Assembly: GCF_000800015.1 (NCBI RefSeq)
Contig: NZ_JUGR01000001.1
Location: 2,232,001-2,296,000, forward strand
Origin: Terriglobus sp. TAA 43
GTDB lineage: Bacteria; Acidobacteriota; Terriglobia; Terriglobales; Acidobacteriaceae
Direction of reading: 5' to 3'
DNA length: 64,000 nucleotides
Every line of letters starts with the position of its first letter. Position 1 is the stretch's first letter. Position numbers and translations under genes: made by a program. Below the pieces are notes generated by a model. It saw only the letters and a list, made by a program, of their open reading frames with translations, did no database searches and was not told the origin of the DNA. This document shows positions 43,232-51,348 of the stretch, piece by piece.

Positions 43232-43711
43232 TTACATCTCGCGGTCGTAGAACGCCGGTGGCTCAATCCCCAGCGAACGCAGGTACACATACCCCTGTCC
43301 GCGATGATGCACCTCGTTCTCCAGCACATAGAACAACAACTGAAAGCCCTTCATCTCCCACTGCCCAAAGGCCTTCATCGTTTCGCTGAAGCGTCCCAGT
43401 GGGATTAAAGGAAACTCCTTATCAAGTTGCGCTGTCTGGGCGTCCCACTCAGTCAGCAACCCCTGCTTGGTGGTCGGCTTGGCATGCTCAAAATGCTCCC
43501 ACTTCAGCGTCGTCATCCCACGCACCGTGGGCAAAGCCATGCCAAGAAACTCGTTGCCCATCTCTCCAAACGTACGCATGCCGCCAAGGCTGTACGTGAA
43601 CAGCTTGTCCTCGGGAAATGCCTCAAACATTTTGCGTGTAAGCCGGCGATGCCCCTGCCAATGCGTCAGAAACTCCTCGGGTGTCACTACGGTGGTCAAT
43701 TCGGTTGTCAT
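43232..43711 (-). CDS. DinB-family protein
   Basis: A 159-residue four-helix DinB/YfiT-type protein. HWQGHRRLTRKMFEAFPEDKLFTYS and LGMALPTVRGM are typical of the N-terminal helices, and VLENEVHHRGQGYVYLRSLGIEPP supplies the conserved His-x3-His helix (HHRGQ) that binds a divalent metal with an upstream histidine. DinB proteins are thiol-dependent or metal-dependent transferases or hydrolases; substrate unknown. ATG 43711 chosen because GGGAGGAG lies 4 bases upstream; a much longer open frame continues upstream but overlaps the regulator gene. Divergent from the WYL regulator, which may control it. Confidence 0.88.
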   Translation of the reverse strand: MTTELTTVVTPEEFLTHWQGHRRLTRKMFEAFPEDKLFTYSLGGMRTFGEMGNEFLGMALPTVRGMTTLKWEHFEHAKPTTKQGLLTEWDAQTAQLDKEFPLIPLGRFSETMKAFGQWEMKGFQLLFYVLENEVHHRGQGYVYLRSLGIEPPAFYDREM

Positions 43712-43801
43712 GGTGCTCCTCCCGCCCATCGATGGGCACGAACACCAACATATTCGGCATTCACGACAGTCCCTGTCGTAAATTGGGAACACACTTTCCC
43801 T

Positions 43802-44758
43802 ATGCAAGATCCCGTCATGCGCGTGCGCACGGTGCTTGAAATTCTTCAGGCACGCGACAGTGTCTCGGGCGCGGAACTCGCGCGGCGCCTTGAGGTCGAC
43901 CTGCGCACGGTGCAGCGATACATCGTGCGTCTCAAAGACCTCAGCATTCCCATCGACTCCACACCGGGAGTCGGCGGAGCCTACCGCCTGCGTCCGGGCT
44001 TCCGCTTGCCTCCGCTGCTGCTTACCAACGAAGAGGCGTTTGCGCTGTCGCTCGGCCTGCGCGCACTCCGTCAGATCGGTCTCGAAGCCTTCGCACCTGC
44101 GACGGAAGGCGCACTCGCCAAGCTGGAACGCGTGCTTCCCCACGCCCTGCGCGAGAGCGTACGCGTTGTCGAAGACACCGTCGCACTTGAGCCAAGCATG
44201 TGGACGGTTCCAACCTCCGTCTCCTGCCTCATCGCAGCCGCGACCGCCATCCGTGCAAGCAAGCGCATCCACTTCCGCTATGAGTCGCATGCCAAGGAAG
44301 AGTCCAACCGCGAAATAGAACCCTACGCAGTTCTCCATGTCGACGATCGCTGGTACCTCATCGGCCATTGCCTCACACGCAAGGCGATGCGAACCTTTCG
44401 CCTGGACCGCGTCACCGACTTACGTTCCGTCAACCAGACTTTCGTGCGTCCGCAAGACTTCGACGCACGAGCCTACATGGCCCAAAACATGCCGTTCGTG
44501 CAGTCGCGTTATCAGGTCGACGTTTGGGTCGAGATGTCCGCCGAAGAAGCGCGACAACACTTCGCACTATGGCGCGTGAACCTCGAACCGGAAGACAACG
44601 GTGTACGCATGCGATGCGGTCGCGACACCCTGGACATGTTCGCAGCCATATTGCTCACACTGAATCGCCGCATCGTAGTCCACAGCCCAAACGAACTACG
44701 CGAGACTTTCCGACAACTCGCCCAGCGCGGCGAAGCCGCCGCACAAGACAACGCGTAA
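43802..44758 (+). CDS. WYL-domain transcriptional regulator, DeoR-type HTH
   Basis: A 318-residue regulator. The N-terminal winged helix is VLEILQARDSVSGAELARRLEVDLRTVQRYIVRLKDLSIPIDSTPGVGGAYRL (HTH_11). Residues 150-230 hold the WYL domain (KRIHFRYESHAKEESNREIEPYAVLHVDDRWYLIGHCLTRKAMRTFRLDRV), followed by the WCX C-terminal extension. WYL domains sense small ligands or nucleic acid states. The DinB gene is divergent 90 bases away, a common arrangement in which the regulator controls the DinB gene. Start ATG 43802; ATG 43817 is a possible alternative. Confidence 0.92.
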   Translation: MQDPVMRVRTVLEILQARDSVSGAELARRLEVDLRTVQRYIVRLKDLSIPIDSTPGVGGAYRLRPGFRLPPLLLTNEEAFALSLGLRALRQIGLEAFAPATEGALAKLERVLPHALRESVRVVEDTVALEPSMWTVPTSVSCLIAAATAIRASKRIHFRYESHAKEESNREIEPYAVLHVDDRWYLIGHCLTRKAMRTFRLDRVTDLRSVNQTFVRPQDFDARAYMAQNMPFVQSRYQVDVWVEMSAEEARQHFALWRVNLEPEDNGVRMRCGRDTLDMFAAILLTLNRRIVVHSPNELRETFRQLAQRGEAAAQDNA

Positions 44759-44800
44759 TAACAATCCAACCTATCGAATGATAGCCACGGACGAAGATCG

Positions 44801-45208
44801 TTATCCCTGAAGAGTGACAAAAATCTCTGATCGAATCTTCCAGCCAGCGGATGTTCGCCGCCACATCGCAGCATAGCTGCCGGTATACGCGACGGAACCA
44901 GACGGCAGCGTTGCGACCCAACTGCCATGCTCGGCAGCCAAAGCCTGATCGTCTGCGACATGGATAGCCTCAGGCGTGCGCACATACGTCATGCCCTCTT
45001 TCGGACGGTCGAAGCCTATTTTGAACAACCGCAGATATTCGGCACGCGATGCGACGAACGTTCCATCACCAATGACGCCCACGTAGTCCTCACCAAGCGA
45101 GGCTCCAACGCCAACCAGATTCCGCCTCGCAATCGCACGATTGGAGTTCTCTCGGGCGCGTCGAATCTCCGCTTCATCCGACTCTCTGTCCAAACCTGTC
45201 TCATGCAT
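44801..45208 (-). CDS. SnoaL/DUF4440-like NTF2-fold protein
   Basis: A 135-residue protein of the NTF2-like superfamily: an N-terminal helix EAEIRRARENSNRAIARRNLVGVGASLGEDYVGVIGDGTFVASRAEYL, then strands PEAIHVADDQALAAEHGSWVA and GSYAAMWRRTSAGWKIRSEIFV. The fold forms a cone-shaped pocket used for binding or isomerase-type chemistry; no specific catalytic set is identified. ATG 45208 chosen (AGGGATCAG upstream); no signal peptide. Convergent with the WYL regulator gene, 42 bases apart. Confidence 0.8.
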   Translation of the reverse strand: MHETGLDRESDEAEIRRARENSNRAIARRNLVGVGASLGEDYVGVIGDGTFVASRAEYLRLFKIGFDRPKEGMTYVRTPEAIHVADDQALAAEHGSWVATLPSGSVAYTGSYAAMWRRTSAGWKIRSEIFVTLQG

Positions 45209-45295
45209 GTTGCTCTGATCCCTGTGAAGCAAATAACACCGTATCGCAAATAGCGAAGCGCGTACGTAACAAGCGTGAAACGACACGCAGCAGAG

Positions 45296-47476
45296 TTACT
45301 TCATCTTGATGCCCGACGGAGCAAAGTTCTCACCCTTCAGATACGTACCCAGACGAATCGGGCCGGTGTGCTCTACCGTGATCACCCGCTCCATCTTTTC
45401 CCCCGGCTTGAGCGAAAACGAAATCTCCTTCGGCGTCACAATCCTGCCACTCACGCCCGGCTCCATCCACAAGTCAAACACTCCACTTCGCGCGCTTCGT
45501 CCCTGGTTTTCGATAACCAACTTCGCCTGCGTCGGGCTCACCTCCGTGAGGCGACGCGCAATTACCGGCGTATCGATATCGAGACCCATGCCCTTCACCC
45601 AATCCGGATTCCACACCGCATTTTCCGGATGAACCTGGTTCCCCGCCGAGTCCATGTTCTTCTCCTCGGTCAGCTTGTCGTAGTACGCGACCCACACCCT
45701 ACACCAACACTCGTTGTTGTGGATGACATTGCGCATCGGCAGCCCCGGCGGCTGTTCCAGAAAACCCACCAGTTGCGGATAGCGGCTGCGCCACGGCTCT
45801 TCCTTGTAAGGCATCGCCTTCAGTCGGTTCAGCAGTGCCGGATTGGTGCCGTCAAAGTAAGCCTTCTGCCACCCCATACCGCGCGCGTCAAAGTGGATGC
45901 CCATGTCGTCATCCACAAACTTGTTCTCCTCAAAAATGTTGTCGCTGCCGCCACCAATCTTTGCGCCGCGAGCAGCTCCACGAATTACATTGCCAACCAC
46001 ATAGGACCCACTGGATTCGTCATCCAAATAAACGGCGTTGATGTCTCCCAGCCCGAGGTTGTGAAAGTAATTGCCGCGCACCGTGTTGCCACGTTCCGTC
46101 GTGTCCGCGCCAATGTAGTACGCGCTCGCATCGGCGGTCTCCATCGCCACGGTATGAATGTCGTTGCCTTCAATCACGTGGTCATTGCCATGCACCCATA
46201 TGGCGAAGTGCGGAGCATGATCAATCGTGTTGCCCACAACGCGATTCCCAACACCCGACACATTGATTCCCGGCGTATACGTGCGCGACCAGCGCGCATA
46301 GTCATGAATATGATTGCGTGCCGCAACGTGCCCGGCAGCGGTGAGAGTCTTGCGGTCTCCACCGTCCAGAACGATGCCTCCATCGCCTATATCGCGAATC
46401 TCCGAATCTTCTACCGCATCCGCAACTCCACCGTGGATAACCACGCCTGCGTTGCCAACGTTGGCAATACTGCAATGCGTAACGCGGTCATGACTACCGT
46501 CACGAATCACAATCCCATCAGCCCGCGTCAGAGCAAAATCAAGATCACGAAACTCTACATACGATGCGCCTTCGATACTCACAAGCGGCGTATCCAGCAG
46601 CGAAACCTCAGTGACTCCAGAAGCGATGGGAGACGGCGGCCAGAAGTACAACACACCAGCCTGTCGATCCAGGTACCATTCGCCCGGTTCGTCCAACTCC
46701 TCCAGAACATTCACAACCTGCCAGCGCTGTCCGCTCCTGTAGTTGTAGTTAGGATTCGGCGCTGCGGTATCGATGAGATGATGCGTCGTGTCGATATGCG
46801 TGATGCGCTCGTAATGATCGGCCCAATCGTAGTACCAGTAACCGTGAACCCACGCATCAGGGGCGTTCACCCATCGCGCAGCGCGTTCACCCTCATACGC
46901 AAACTGGTTCTGCGCTTTGTCTTTGGTGGCTGCATCTGTGTAAGCCCAACCAACGTTCGGCCAACGTGCCAGCGTCATCGGCCTGTTGTTAAAGAACAAC
47001 TCCAGCGCCGCAATGTTCGGCCTTCCCATGCCGCGCGAAAGAATCTGGCCATAGCTGGTGATCCCCTGCGCGCGTAAATCAGCACGCAGAATCTCTCCCC
47101 GCCACTTCTTGAATTTCCGTACCGGCGCGCCACCAACAATCCGCACCTTCTCTCCCGCCACTGCACGATAGACCACAGGTGCACTCGAAGTCCCACTATC
47201 GATGGAGGTCAGCGTAAATGCCGATGTCCTGCGGTAGTACCCGTCGCGCAGCCAGATCGTGATGGGAGCATCATGCTTCGCGGCACGCGCTGCATCGCGT
47301 GCGCGTTCCAATGAAGCAAAGGGCCGTGCCTTCGTGCCGGGGTTCGTGTCTGCACCTTTCGGTGAAACATAAAACTCTTCACCGCAAACCTGTACCGCAG
47401 AACAAAGCGCCAGAAGAACAAGAACCAAAACAGGTCGTAGGTATCTCAAGATCAAAGCAACGCCCCCAGATGACAT
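45296..47476 (-). CDS. Secreted right-handed parallel beta-helix protein
   Basis: A 726-residue exported protein with a signal peptide (LRYLRPVLVLVLLALCSAVQVCG) followed by FYVSPKGADTNPGTKARPFASLERARDAAR, the usual start of the beta-helix family. Residues 280-560 contain repeated coils (GIVIRDGSHDRVTHCSIANVG, GVVIHGGVADAVEDSEIRDIG, GIVLDGG, NRVVGNTIDHAP, NHVIEGNDIH, NTVRGNYFHNLG), the parallel beta-helix seen in polysaccharide lyases and GH28/GH110-type glycosidases. The last 100 residues form an Ig-like or beta-sandwich tail. No catalytic residues can be assigned. GTG or ATG 47476 region is the likely start. Probable cell-wall or plant polysaccharide-active protein. Confidence 0.8.
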   Translation of the reverse strand: MSSGGVALILRYLRPVLVLVLLALCSAVQVCGEEFYVSPKGADTNPGTKARPFASLERARDAARAAKHDAPITIWLRDGYYRRTSAFTLTSIDSGTSSAPVVYRAVAGEKVRIVGGAPVRKFKKWRGEILRADLRAQGITSYGQILSRGMGRPNIAALELFFNNRPMTLARWPNVGWAYTDAATKDKAQNQFAYEGERAARWVNAPDAWVHGYWYYDWADHYERITHIDTTHHLIDTAAPNPNYNYRSGQRWQVVNVLEELDEPGEWYLDRQAGVLYFWPPSPIASGVTEVSLLDTPLVSIEGASYVEFRDLDFALTRADGIVIRDGSHDRVTHCSIANVGNAGVVIHGGVADAVEDSEIRDIGDGGIVLDGGDRKTLTAAGHVAARNHIHDYARWSRTYTPGINVSGVGNRVVGNTIDHAPHFAIWVHGNDHVIEGNDIHTVAMETADASAYYIGADTTERGNTVRGNYFHNLGLGDINAVYLDDESSGSYVVGNVIRGAARGAKIGGGSDNIFEENKFVDDDMGIHFDARGMGWQKAYFDGTNPALLNRLKAMPYKEEPWRSRYPQLVGFLEQPPGLPMRNVIHNNECWCRVWVAYYDKLTEEKNMDSAGNQVHPENAVWNPDWVKGMGLDIDTPVIARRLTEVSPTQAKLVIENQGRSARSGVFDLWMEPGVSGRIVTPKEISFSLKPGEKMERVITVEHTGPIRLGTYLKGENFAPSGIKMK

Positions 47477-47590
47477 CCCCGCGTTGACACCTGCGCAAAG
47501 CTTCACACCCTACGCGACGGCCATGGGATAACCCAGCAATTCTGTCATGCTGTCCGGTAGGTCAGTATCGGCAAGCGTTGCAGTGTTTGA

Positions 47591-48019
47591 TCAGGCGGAA
47601 ATGCATCCGGCGCTCGACATCTGCTTGTAAGCGCGCAGCATGATGACGACGCCGATGAGATTGAGCAGTGGTGGCGGCAGCAGAAGAAACCAACCCAACG
47701 TCGTGAGCGAATGTGCGGTGACGATGACGTAGGAGATGTCGGTAAAGAGATCGGAAAAGCGAACTCCGGCCTCGACAGCCAGCCAGACAGGTTGTCTTTT
47801 CCAGCGCCAGAGCGTGATGGCCTGGGCAAGCGCGAAAGCAATCCACTGTCCGGCGGAGCGACGCAGGAATGCCACGTCGAAACCCATGGGAAGAGCGTGA
47901 TGGAAGAGGCGAAACCAGAGGTCGGGCGCGATCCAGGAGATCACGAAGAGCAGCGTGTCCTCAATCAACGCGCCCCAAAGATAGACGAGGATCAGAATGC
48001 GCAGAGGGCGTCCGATCAT
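47591..48019 (-). CDS. Hypothetical four-segment membrane protein
   Basis: A 142-residue hydrophobic protein with segments at about residues 8-30, 45-68, 78-100 and 105-130 (LRILILVYLWGALIEDTLLFVIS...TTLGWFLLLPPPLLNLIGVVIM). No recognised domain. Alone between the beta-helix gene and tRNA-Pro. Confidence 0.6.
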   Translation of the reverse strand: MIGRPLRILILVYLWGALIEDTLLFVISWIAPDLWFRLFHHALPMGFDVAFLRRSAGQWIAFALAQAITLWRWKRQPVWLAVEAGVRFSDLFTDISYVIVTAHSLTTLGWFLLLPPPLLNLIGVVIMLRAYKQMSSAGCISA

Positions 48020-48138
48020 GCCGTGATCGTCTCACAGACACATAGTTCGGAGTCCAGTCAAAAAGCAACACGACGCAGACGTACCGCAACGAATACGGCA
48101 AACGCGGATGCATGATGTTCGATGGGGAAAGGGTTTGA

Positions 48139-48215
48139 TGGTCGGGGCGGAGAGATTCGAACTCCCGACCCTCTGCTCCCAAAGCAGATGCGCTACCAGG
48201 CTGCGCTACGCCCCG
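48139..48215 (-). tRNA. tRNA-Pro, anticodon TGG
   Basis: 77-nt cloverleaf including an encoded CCA. Acceptor CGGGGCG pairs with CGCCCCG plus discriminator A, the D-arm is GCGCAGCCTGGTAGCGC, the anticodon arm CTGCTTTGGGAGCAG carries TGG, and the T-arm is GGGAGTTCGAATCTCTC. Reads CCA, and CCG/CCU by wobble if modified. Confidence 0.97.
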
Positions 48216-48251
48216 ACTGTCGCTATTTTACCTTCATTGGGGGCTTCCACA

Positions 48252-48833
48252 TCAATGGTGCGCGCCCATTGCGAAGAAACGTCCTGCAATGTAGGCCAGC
48301 AACACGATGGGAATGGCCAACAGGAGCATCATGCCCATGAAAAGGGCACCGAGGAAAAGCCAGTCAGAGAGTTGATGGCGGCGGCGTTGCTGTGGGGTGG
48401 CTCCCCTCACTGGGATGGATGGGGCACCCTCTTTGTAGACGGGGATGGTGCCGACCGACCGCTCTAACAACATGAAGTTCTTACGGTTTGCCTTCCATGC
48501 AATGTCGAAGGCGTCGCCCAGGATGGGTACCGTGCCCACGATGGTTTCAATGGCCACGTTAGCGAACATGCGTGCCAGCGTGACGCGGGGCACTCCGCGC
48601 AGCCATGCGGCCAGAATGATGATCCACGAGGCCATGGCGCCCAACACGTCGCCGATGCCGGGGATCAGGCCGATGATGCCGTCAAGACCGAAACGAATCT
48701 GCGTGCCGGGGATGCGCAGGTAGTCATCCAGCAGGTGCGAGAGTACGTCGAGGTTGCGGTCGCTGAAGAAGTCGCCGCCACCGCCGAAGCGTGGGCGCAG
48801 GATTTCGGGCTCGGAGGTGGGACGTGGCGGCAT
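48252..48833 (-). CDS. DUF4112 membrane protein
   Basis: A 193-residue protein matching DUF4112: [43 protein letters not shown], then [39 protein letters not shown], which are the two duplicated P-x-x-G-D helical hairpins of the family. A C-terminal membrane segment follows ([24 protein letters not shown]). Function unknown throughout the family. Between tRNA-Pro and the acyltransferase gene. Confidence 0.9.
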   Translation of the reverse strand: MPPRPTSEPEILRPRFGGGGDFFSDRNLDVLSHLLDDYLRIPGTQIRFGLDGIIGLIPGIGDVLGAMASWIIILAAWLRGVPRVTLARMFANVAIETIVGTVPILGDAFDIAWKANRKNFMLLERSVGTIPVYKEGAPSIPVRGATPQQRRRHQLSDWLFLGALFMGMMLLLAIPIVLLAYIAGRFFAMGAHH

Positions 48834-48873
48834 CGCTTTGTCTATTCAACTCGCTTTCCCGCCACAGGGAAAG

Positions 48874-50097
48874 TCACACCCGCAGGAAGATGCGTTTGCG
48901 ATAGAACGGCAGCACGATGAGCCATGTGACCAAGACGGCGATCATGCCATAGCAAAGCTCCGGCCAGCCGTGCCCCGGGATGAGCCAATCCAGCTTGTAA
49001 TGCAGGGTGCGCAGTATGTTTCCGTCTGCGCTTTTGACCTGCGAAAAGATGGGCGGCAGCAGTTCCGACACCATGTACGCCAGGATGGAGTTCGTGCCGA
49101 AGACCATGAGCGGCTTATAGATAGCCGGTGCTTCGTTGGCGGCGAGGCCGGAGCGGCCCCAGCGCTTGGCATCGATGATGTAGACCGAGGCGGCCAGCAG
49201 GAGCAGGCTGAGTCCGCCTGCGAGGAGCGAGAACGAGCTGGTCCACAGCTTTTTGTTCAACGGGAAGACGATGCTCCACAGCAGGCCTGAGGAAACCAGC
49301 ACGATGCCAGCGACGGCGATTCCTGCGGCCTTGCAGGCGTTGGAGCGCCTGGTGCGGAGCCACATGCCCGCCAGCACGCCGTAAAGGGCGGTGCTGATGG
49401 CCGGGAGCGTGGAGAGCAGGCCCTCGGGGTCGCGGACGCGCTGGTAGAGATGCTGCGGCGCGAAGATGGCGCGGTCAATGTACGAGGTCAGGTTGCAGTT
49501 GGGATCGTTGATGGGGATTTCGTGCGTTGGGATGCCGCAGCCGGGGACCGGAACGTAACGCATCAGGAACCAGTAGCTGATAAGGCAGGCGATGGCGATG
49601 ACAGCCTTGTCTTTCCATCCGGAGTGCAGGAGGCAGAGCGTTCCAACGATCAGGTAGCAGATGGCTGTGCGCTGCAGCACGCCGTAGAAACGGATGCTGT
49701 CCAGATGCTGGAAGGGAAAGGTGTTTACGATGAGCCCGAATAAAACCAGGATGGCGGAACGACGGAGCGTGTGCAGGAACAACGTGCGTCGTGAGGCGCC
49801 CTTGGCGAGACGCGCGGCCATGGATAAGACGACTGACAGTCCCACAAGAAACAGGAATGTGGGGAAGACAAGGTCGGTCAGGGTGAAGCCGTTCCACTGT
49901 GCATGACGCAGTTCGAAGAAGCCCTTGTTTCCAGGCTGATTGTTGACCAGAATCATGACCGCAATCGTGAGTCCACGGAGTAGATCGACGCTTAATAACC
50001 GCTCTGTACGCGGTGCTTCTACCGTGGCGGTGCGAACAATATCGGAATCAGGCGTCCGGGCAAAATCCGGATCAGCAGTGGCGGCATTCACGGGCAT
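48874..50097 (-). CDS. Heparan-alpha-glucosaminide N-acetyltransferase-like membrane acyltransferase (DUF5009)
   Basis: A 407-residue polytopic membrane protein with about ten segments. The family signature SVDLLRGLTIAVMILVNNQPG is in the first segment, WNGFTLTDLVFPTFLFLVGLSVVLSM follows with the conserved 'DLVFP', and FGTNSILAYMVSEL is late. Related to lysosomal HGSNAT and bacterial NagX, which use acetyl-CoA to acetylate amino sugars across a membrane. In bacteria such proteins are found with peptidoglycan and N-acetylglucosamine genes; no such context is seen here. ATG 50097 chosen; the frame extends a little further upstream. Confidence 0.85.
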   Translation of the reverse strand: MPVNAATADPDFARTPDSDIVRTATVEAPRTERLLSVDLLRGLTIAVMILVNNQPGNKGFFELRHAQWNGFTLTDLVFPTFLFLVGLSVVLSMAARLAKGASRRTLFLHTLRRSAILVLFGLIVNTFPFQHLDSIRFYGVLQRTAICYLIVGTLCLLHSGWKDKAVIAIACLISYWFLMRYVPVPGCGIPTHEIPINDPNCNLTSYIDRAIFAPQHLYQRVRDPEGLLSTLPAISTALYGVLAGMWLRTRRSNACKAAGIAVAGIVLVSSGLLWSIVFPLNKKLWTSSFSLLAGGLSLLLLAASVYIIDAKRWGRSGLAANEAPAIYKPLMVFGTNSILAYMVSELLPPIFSQVKSADGNILRTLHYKLDWLIPGHGWPELCYGMIAVLVTWLIVLPFYRKRIFLRV

Positions 50098-50152
50098 GGA
50101 GGAAGCATAAGGCCTGAGAAGGGCTTTTGGATGGTACAATCGAACCTGTAAT

Positions 50153-50229
50153 GGCGGCTATAGTTCAGGGGGTAGAACGCGGGGCTGTGGCACCCGATGT
50201 CGAGGGTTCAAATCCCTCTAGCCGCCCCA
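50153..50229 (+). tRNA. tRNA-His, anticodon GTG
   Basis: 77-nt cloverleaf with encoded CCA and the extra 5' G expected for His. Acceptor GGCGGCTA pairs with TAGCCGCC, the anticodon arm GGGGCTGTGGCACCC carries GTG, and the T-arm is GAGGGTTCAAATCCCTC. Confidence 0.97.
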
Positions 50230-50240
50230 AGAATTAAGCA

Positions 50241-50272
50241 ACGGACACCCTACAAGGTGTCCGTTCTTCTTT
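50241..50272 (+). terminator. Terminator after tRNA-His
   Basis: Perfect 9-bp stem ACGGACACC/GGTGTCCGT, 6-base loop, tail TCTTCTTT. Confidence 0.8.
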
Positions 50273-50294
50273 GCAGTGTGAGACGCTGTTGGGC

Positions 50295-51017
50295 ATGGCT
50301 CTCTTCGCAGGCACCTCTGGCTGGGCGTATGCAACGTGGAAACCGGGGTTCTACCCGGACAAGCTGCCGCAGAAACGGTTTCTGGAACATTACGCCACTC
50401 GGCTGAACTCCGTTGAGGTGAATTACACCTTTCGCGCGCTGCCCACGGAGACACAGCTTGCCGGATGGATGGAGGCTGCGGGGCCGGATTTTCGGTTCTC
50501 GTTCAAAGCGCCTGAGGTCATTACGCATCGCAAACGGTTGAAGGAGTGCGGCGACTCGGTTGACCGCTTTGTAACTGCGCTTACGCCGGTTCGGAACGCG
50601 GGCAGGATGGGTGCTTTGCTGTTTCAGTTGCCACCCAACTTCAAAGCAGACGTGGCCAGGCTGGAAGACTTCCTTTCCCTGCCCCAGATGGCGCATGCCG
50701 GTCGGGTGTGTTTCGAGTTCCGCAATGTTTCGTGGTTCGACGAGGCGACGTGGAGTGTGCTGCGTCGATTTAACGCTGCTGTGTGCATTGCGGAAAGTGA
50801 AGACCTGAAGACCCCTGAGGTTCAGACCGCCACGGACTTCGCCTGCTATCGACTGCGTATGGCAGGTGGCTATGACGATGTCATCCTCGCCGACCAGGCT
50901 GCGAAGTTTCACGCGCTGGCGGCGGATCGGGATGTGTTTGTGTATTACAAACACGAGGACGATCCAGCGGGACCGCTGGCAGCGGAAGCGATGCGCTTGC
51001 AGGCTGCCGAGCTCTAG
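50295..51017 (+). CDS. DUF72 family protein (YecE-like)
   Basis: A 240-residue TIM-barrel-like protein of the DUF72 family: LFAGTSGWAYATWKPGFYPDKLPQKRFLEHYATRLNSVEVNYTFRALP at the start, FSFKAPEVITHRKRL, GALLFQLPPNFKAD, VCFEFRNVSWF, and FVYYKHEDDPAGPLAAEAMRL at the end. The family is widespread, and its activity is not established. ATG 50295 gives the conserved start; a TTG at 50271 is possible. Overlaps the end of the convergent small gene by 4 bases. Confidence 0.93.
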   Translation: MALFAGTSGWAYATWKPGFYPDKLPQKRFLEHYATRLNSVEVNYTFRALPTETQLAGWMEAAGPDFRFSFKAPEVITHRKRLKECGDSVDRFVTALTPVRNAGRMGALLFQLPPNFKADVARLEDFLSLPQMAHAGRVCFEFRNVSWFDEATWSVLRRFNAAVCIAESEDLKTPEVQTATDFACYRLRMAGGYDDVILADQAAKFHALAADRDVFVYYKHEDDPAGPLAAEAMRLQAAEL

Positions 51018-51274
51018 AAGTTGCCGCGAAACCCGAGTGTGCGAAGTTTGGTGCGGTTCAGCGTGGCATGAATGCCGTCGTGCGGGAAGCTGGACCATGT
51101 GCCGACTTCGGCCGCGGTGAGGGCTCGGAGTGCTTCGGCCTCGTTGCGGAAGCGCACCGGACGCAGGTGACGCAAAGCGTGGTCCGGACCGGGTGAGTCT
51201 CCGACGAGTTCCGCGTACAGCCACAGGCCCATGCCGAGCATGCGTAGTTGCAAATGAAAGAAATGTTGGTCCAT
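51014..51274 (-). CDS. Small hypothetical protein, 86 residues
   Basis: A small basic protein (MDQHFFHLQLRMLGMGLWLYAEL...NRTKLRTLGFRGNF). Codon choice on the minus strand (mostly CTG/CTC, GAC, CGC, GGC) matches neighbouring genes, which argues that it is real. No domain recognised; no signal or cysteines. Confidence 0.5.
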   Translation of the reverse strand: MDQHFFHLQLRMLGMGLWLYAELVGDSPGPDHALRHLRPVRFRNEAEALRALTAAEVGTWSSFPHDGIHATLNRTKLRTLGFRGNF

Positions 51275-51348
51275 CCGGCTCTAACGTAACGCATCCGGTA
51301 CGCTAATGCCACACACGCCACTTTACGCATCCAAGCGTGCAGGACTCT

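Noticed and set aside
43712-44368. A long N-terminal extension of the DinB gene
   Set aside because: It runs antisense through the WYL regulator gene; the DinB fold and a strong ribosome site start at 43711.
45275-47077. A 600-codon open frame antisense to the beta-helix gene
   Set aside because: Basic, His/Arg-rich translation typical of an antisense shadow; the minus-strand gene has signal peptide and fold repeats.
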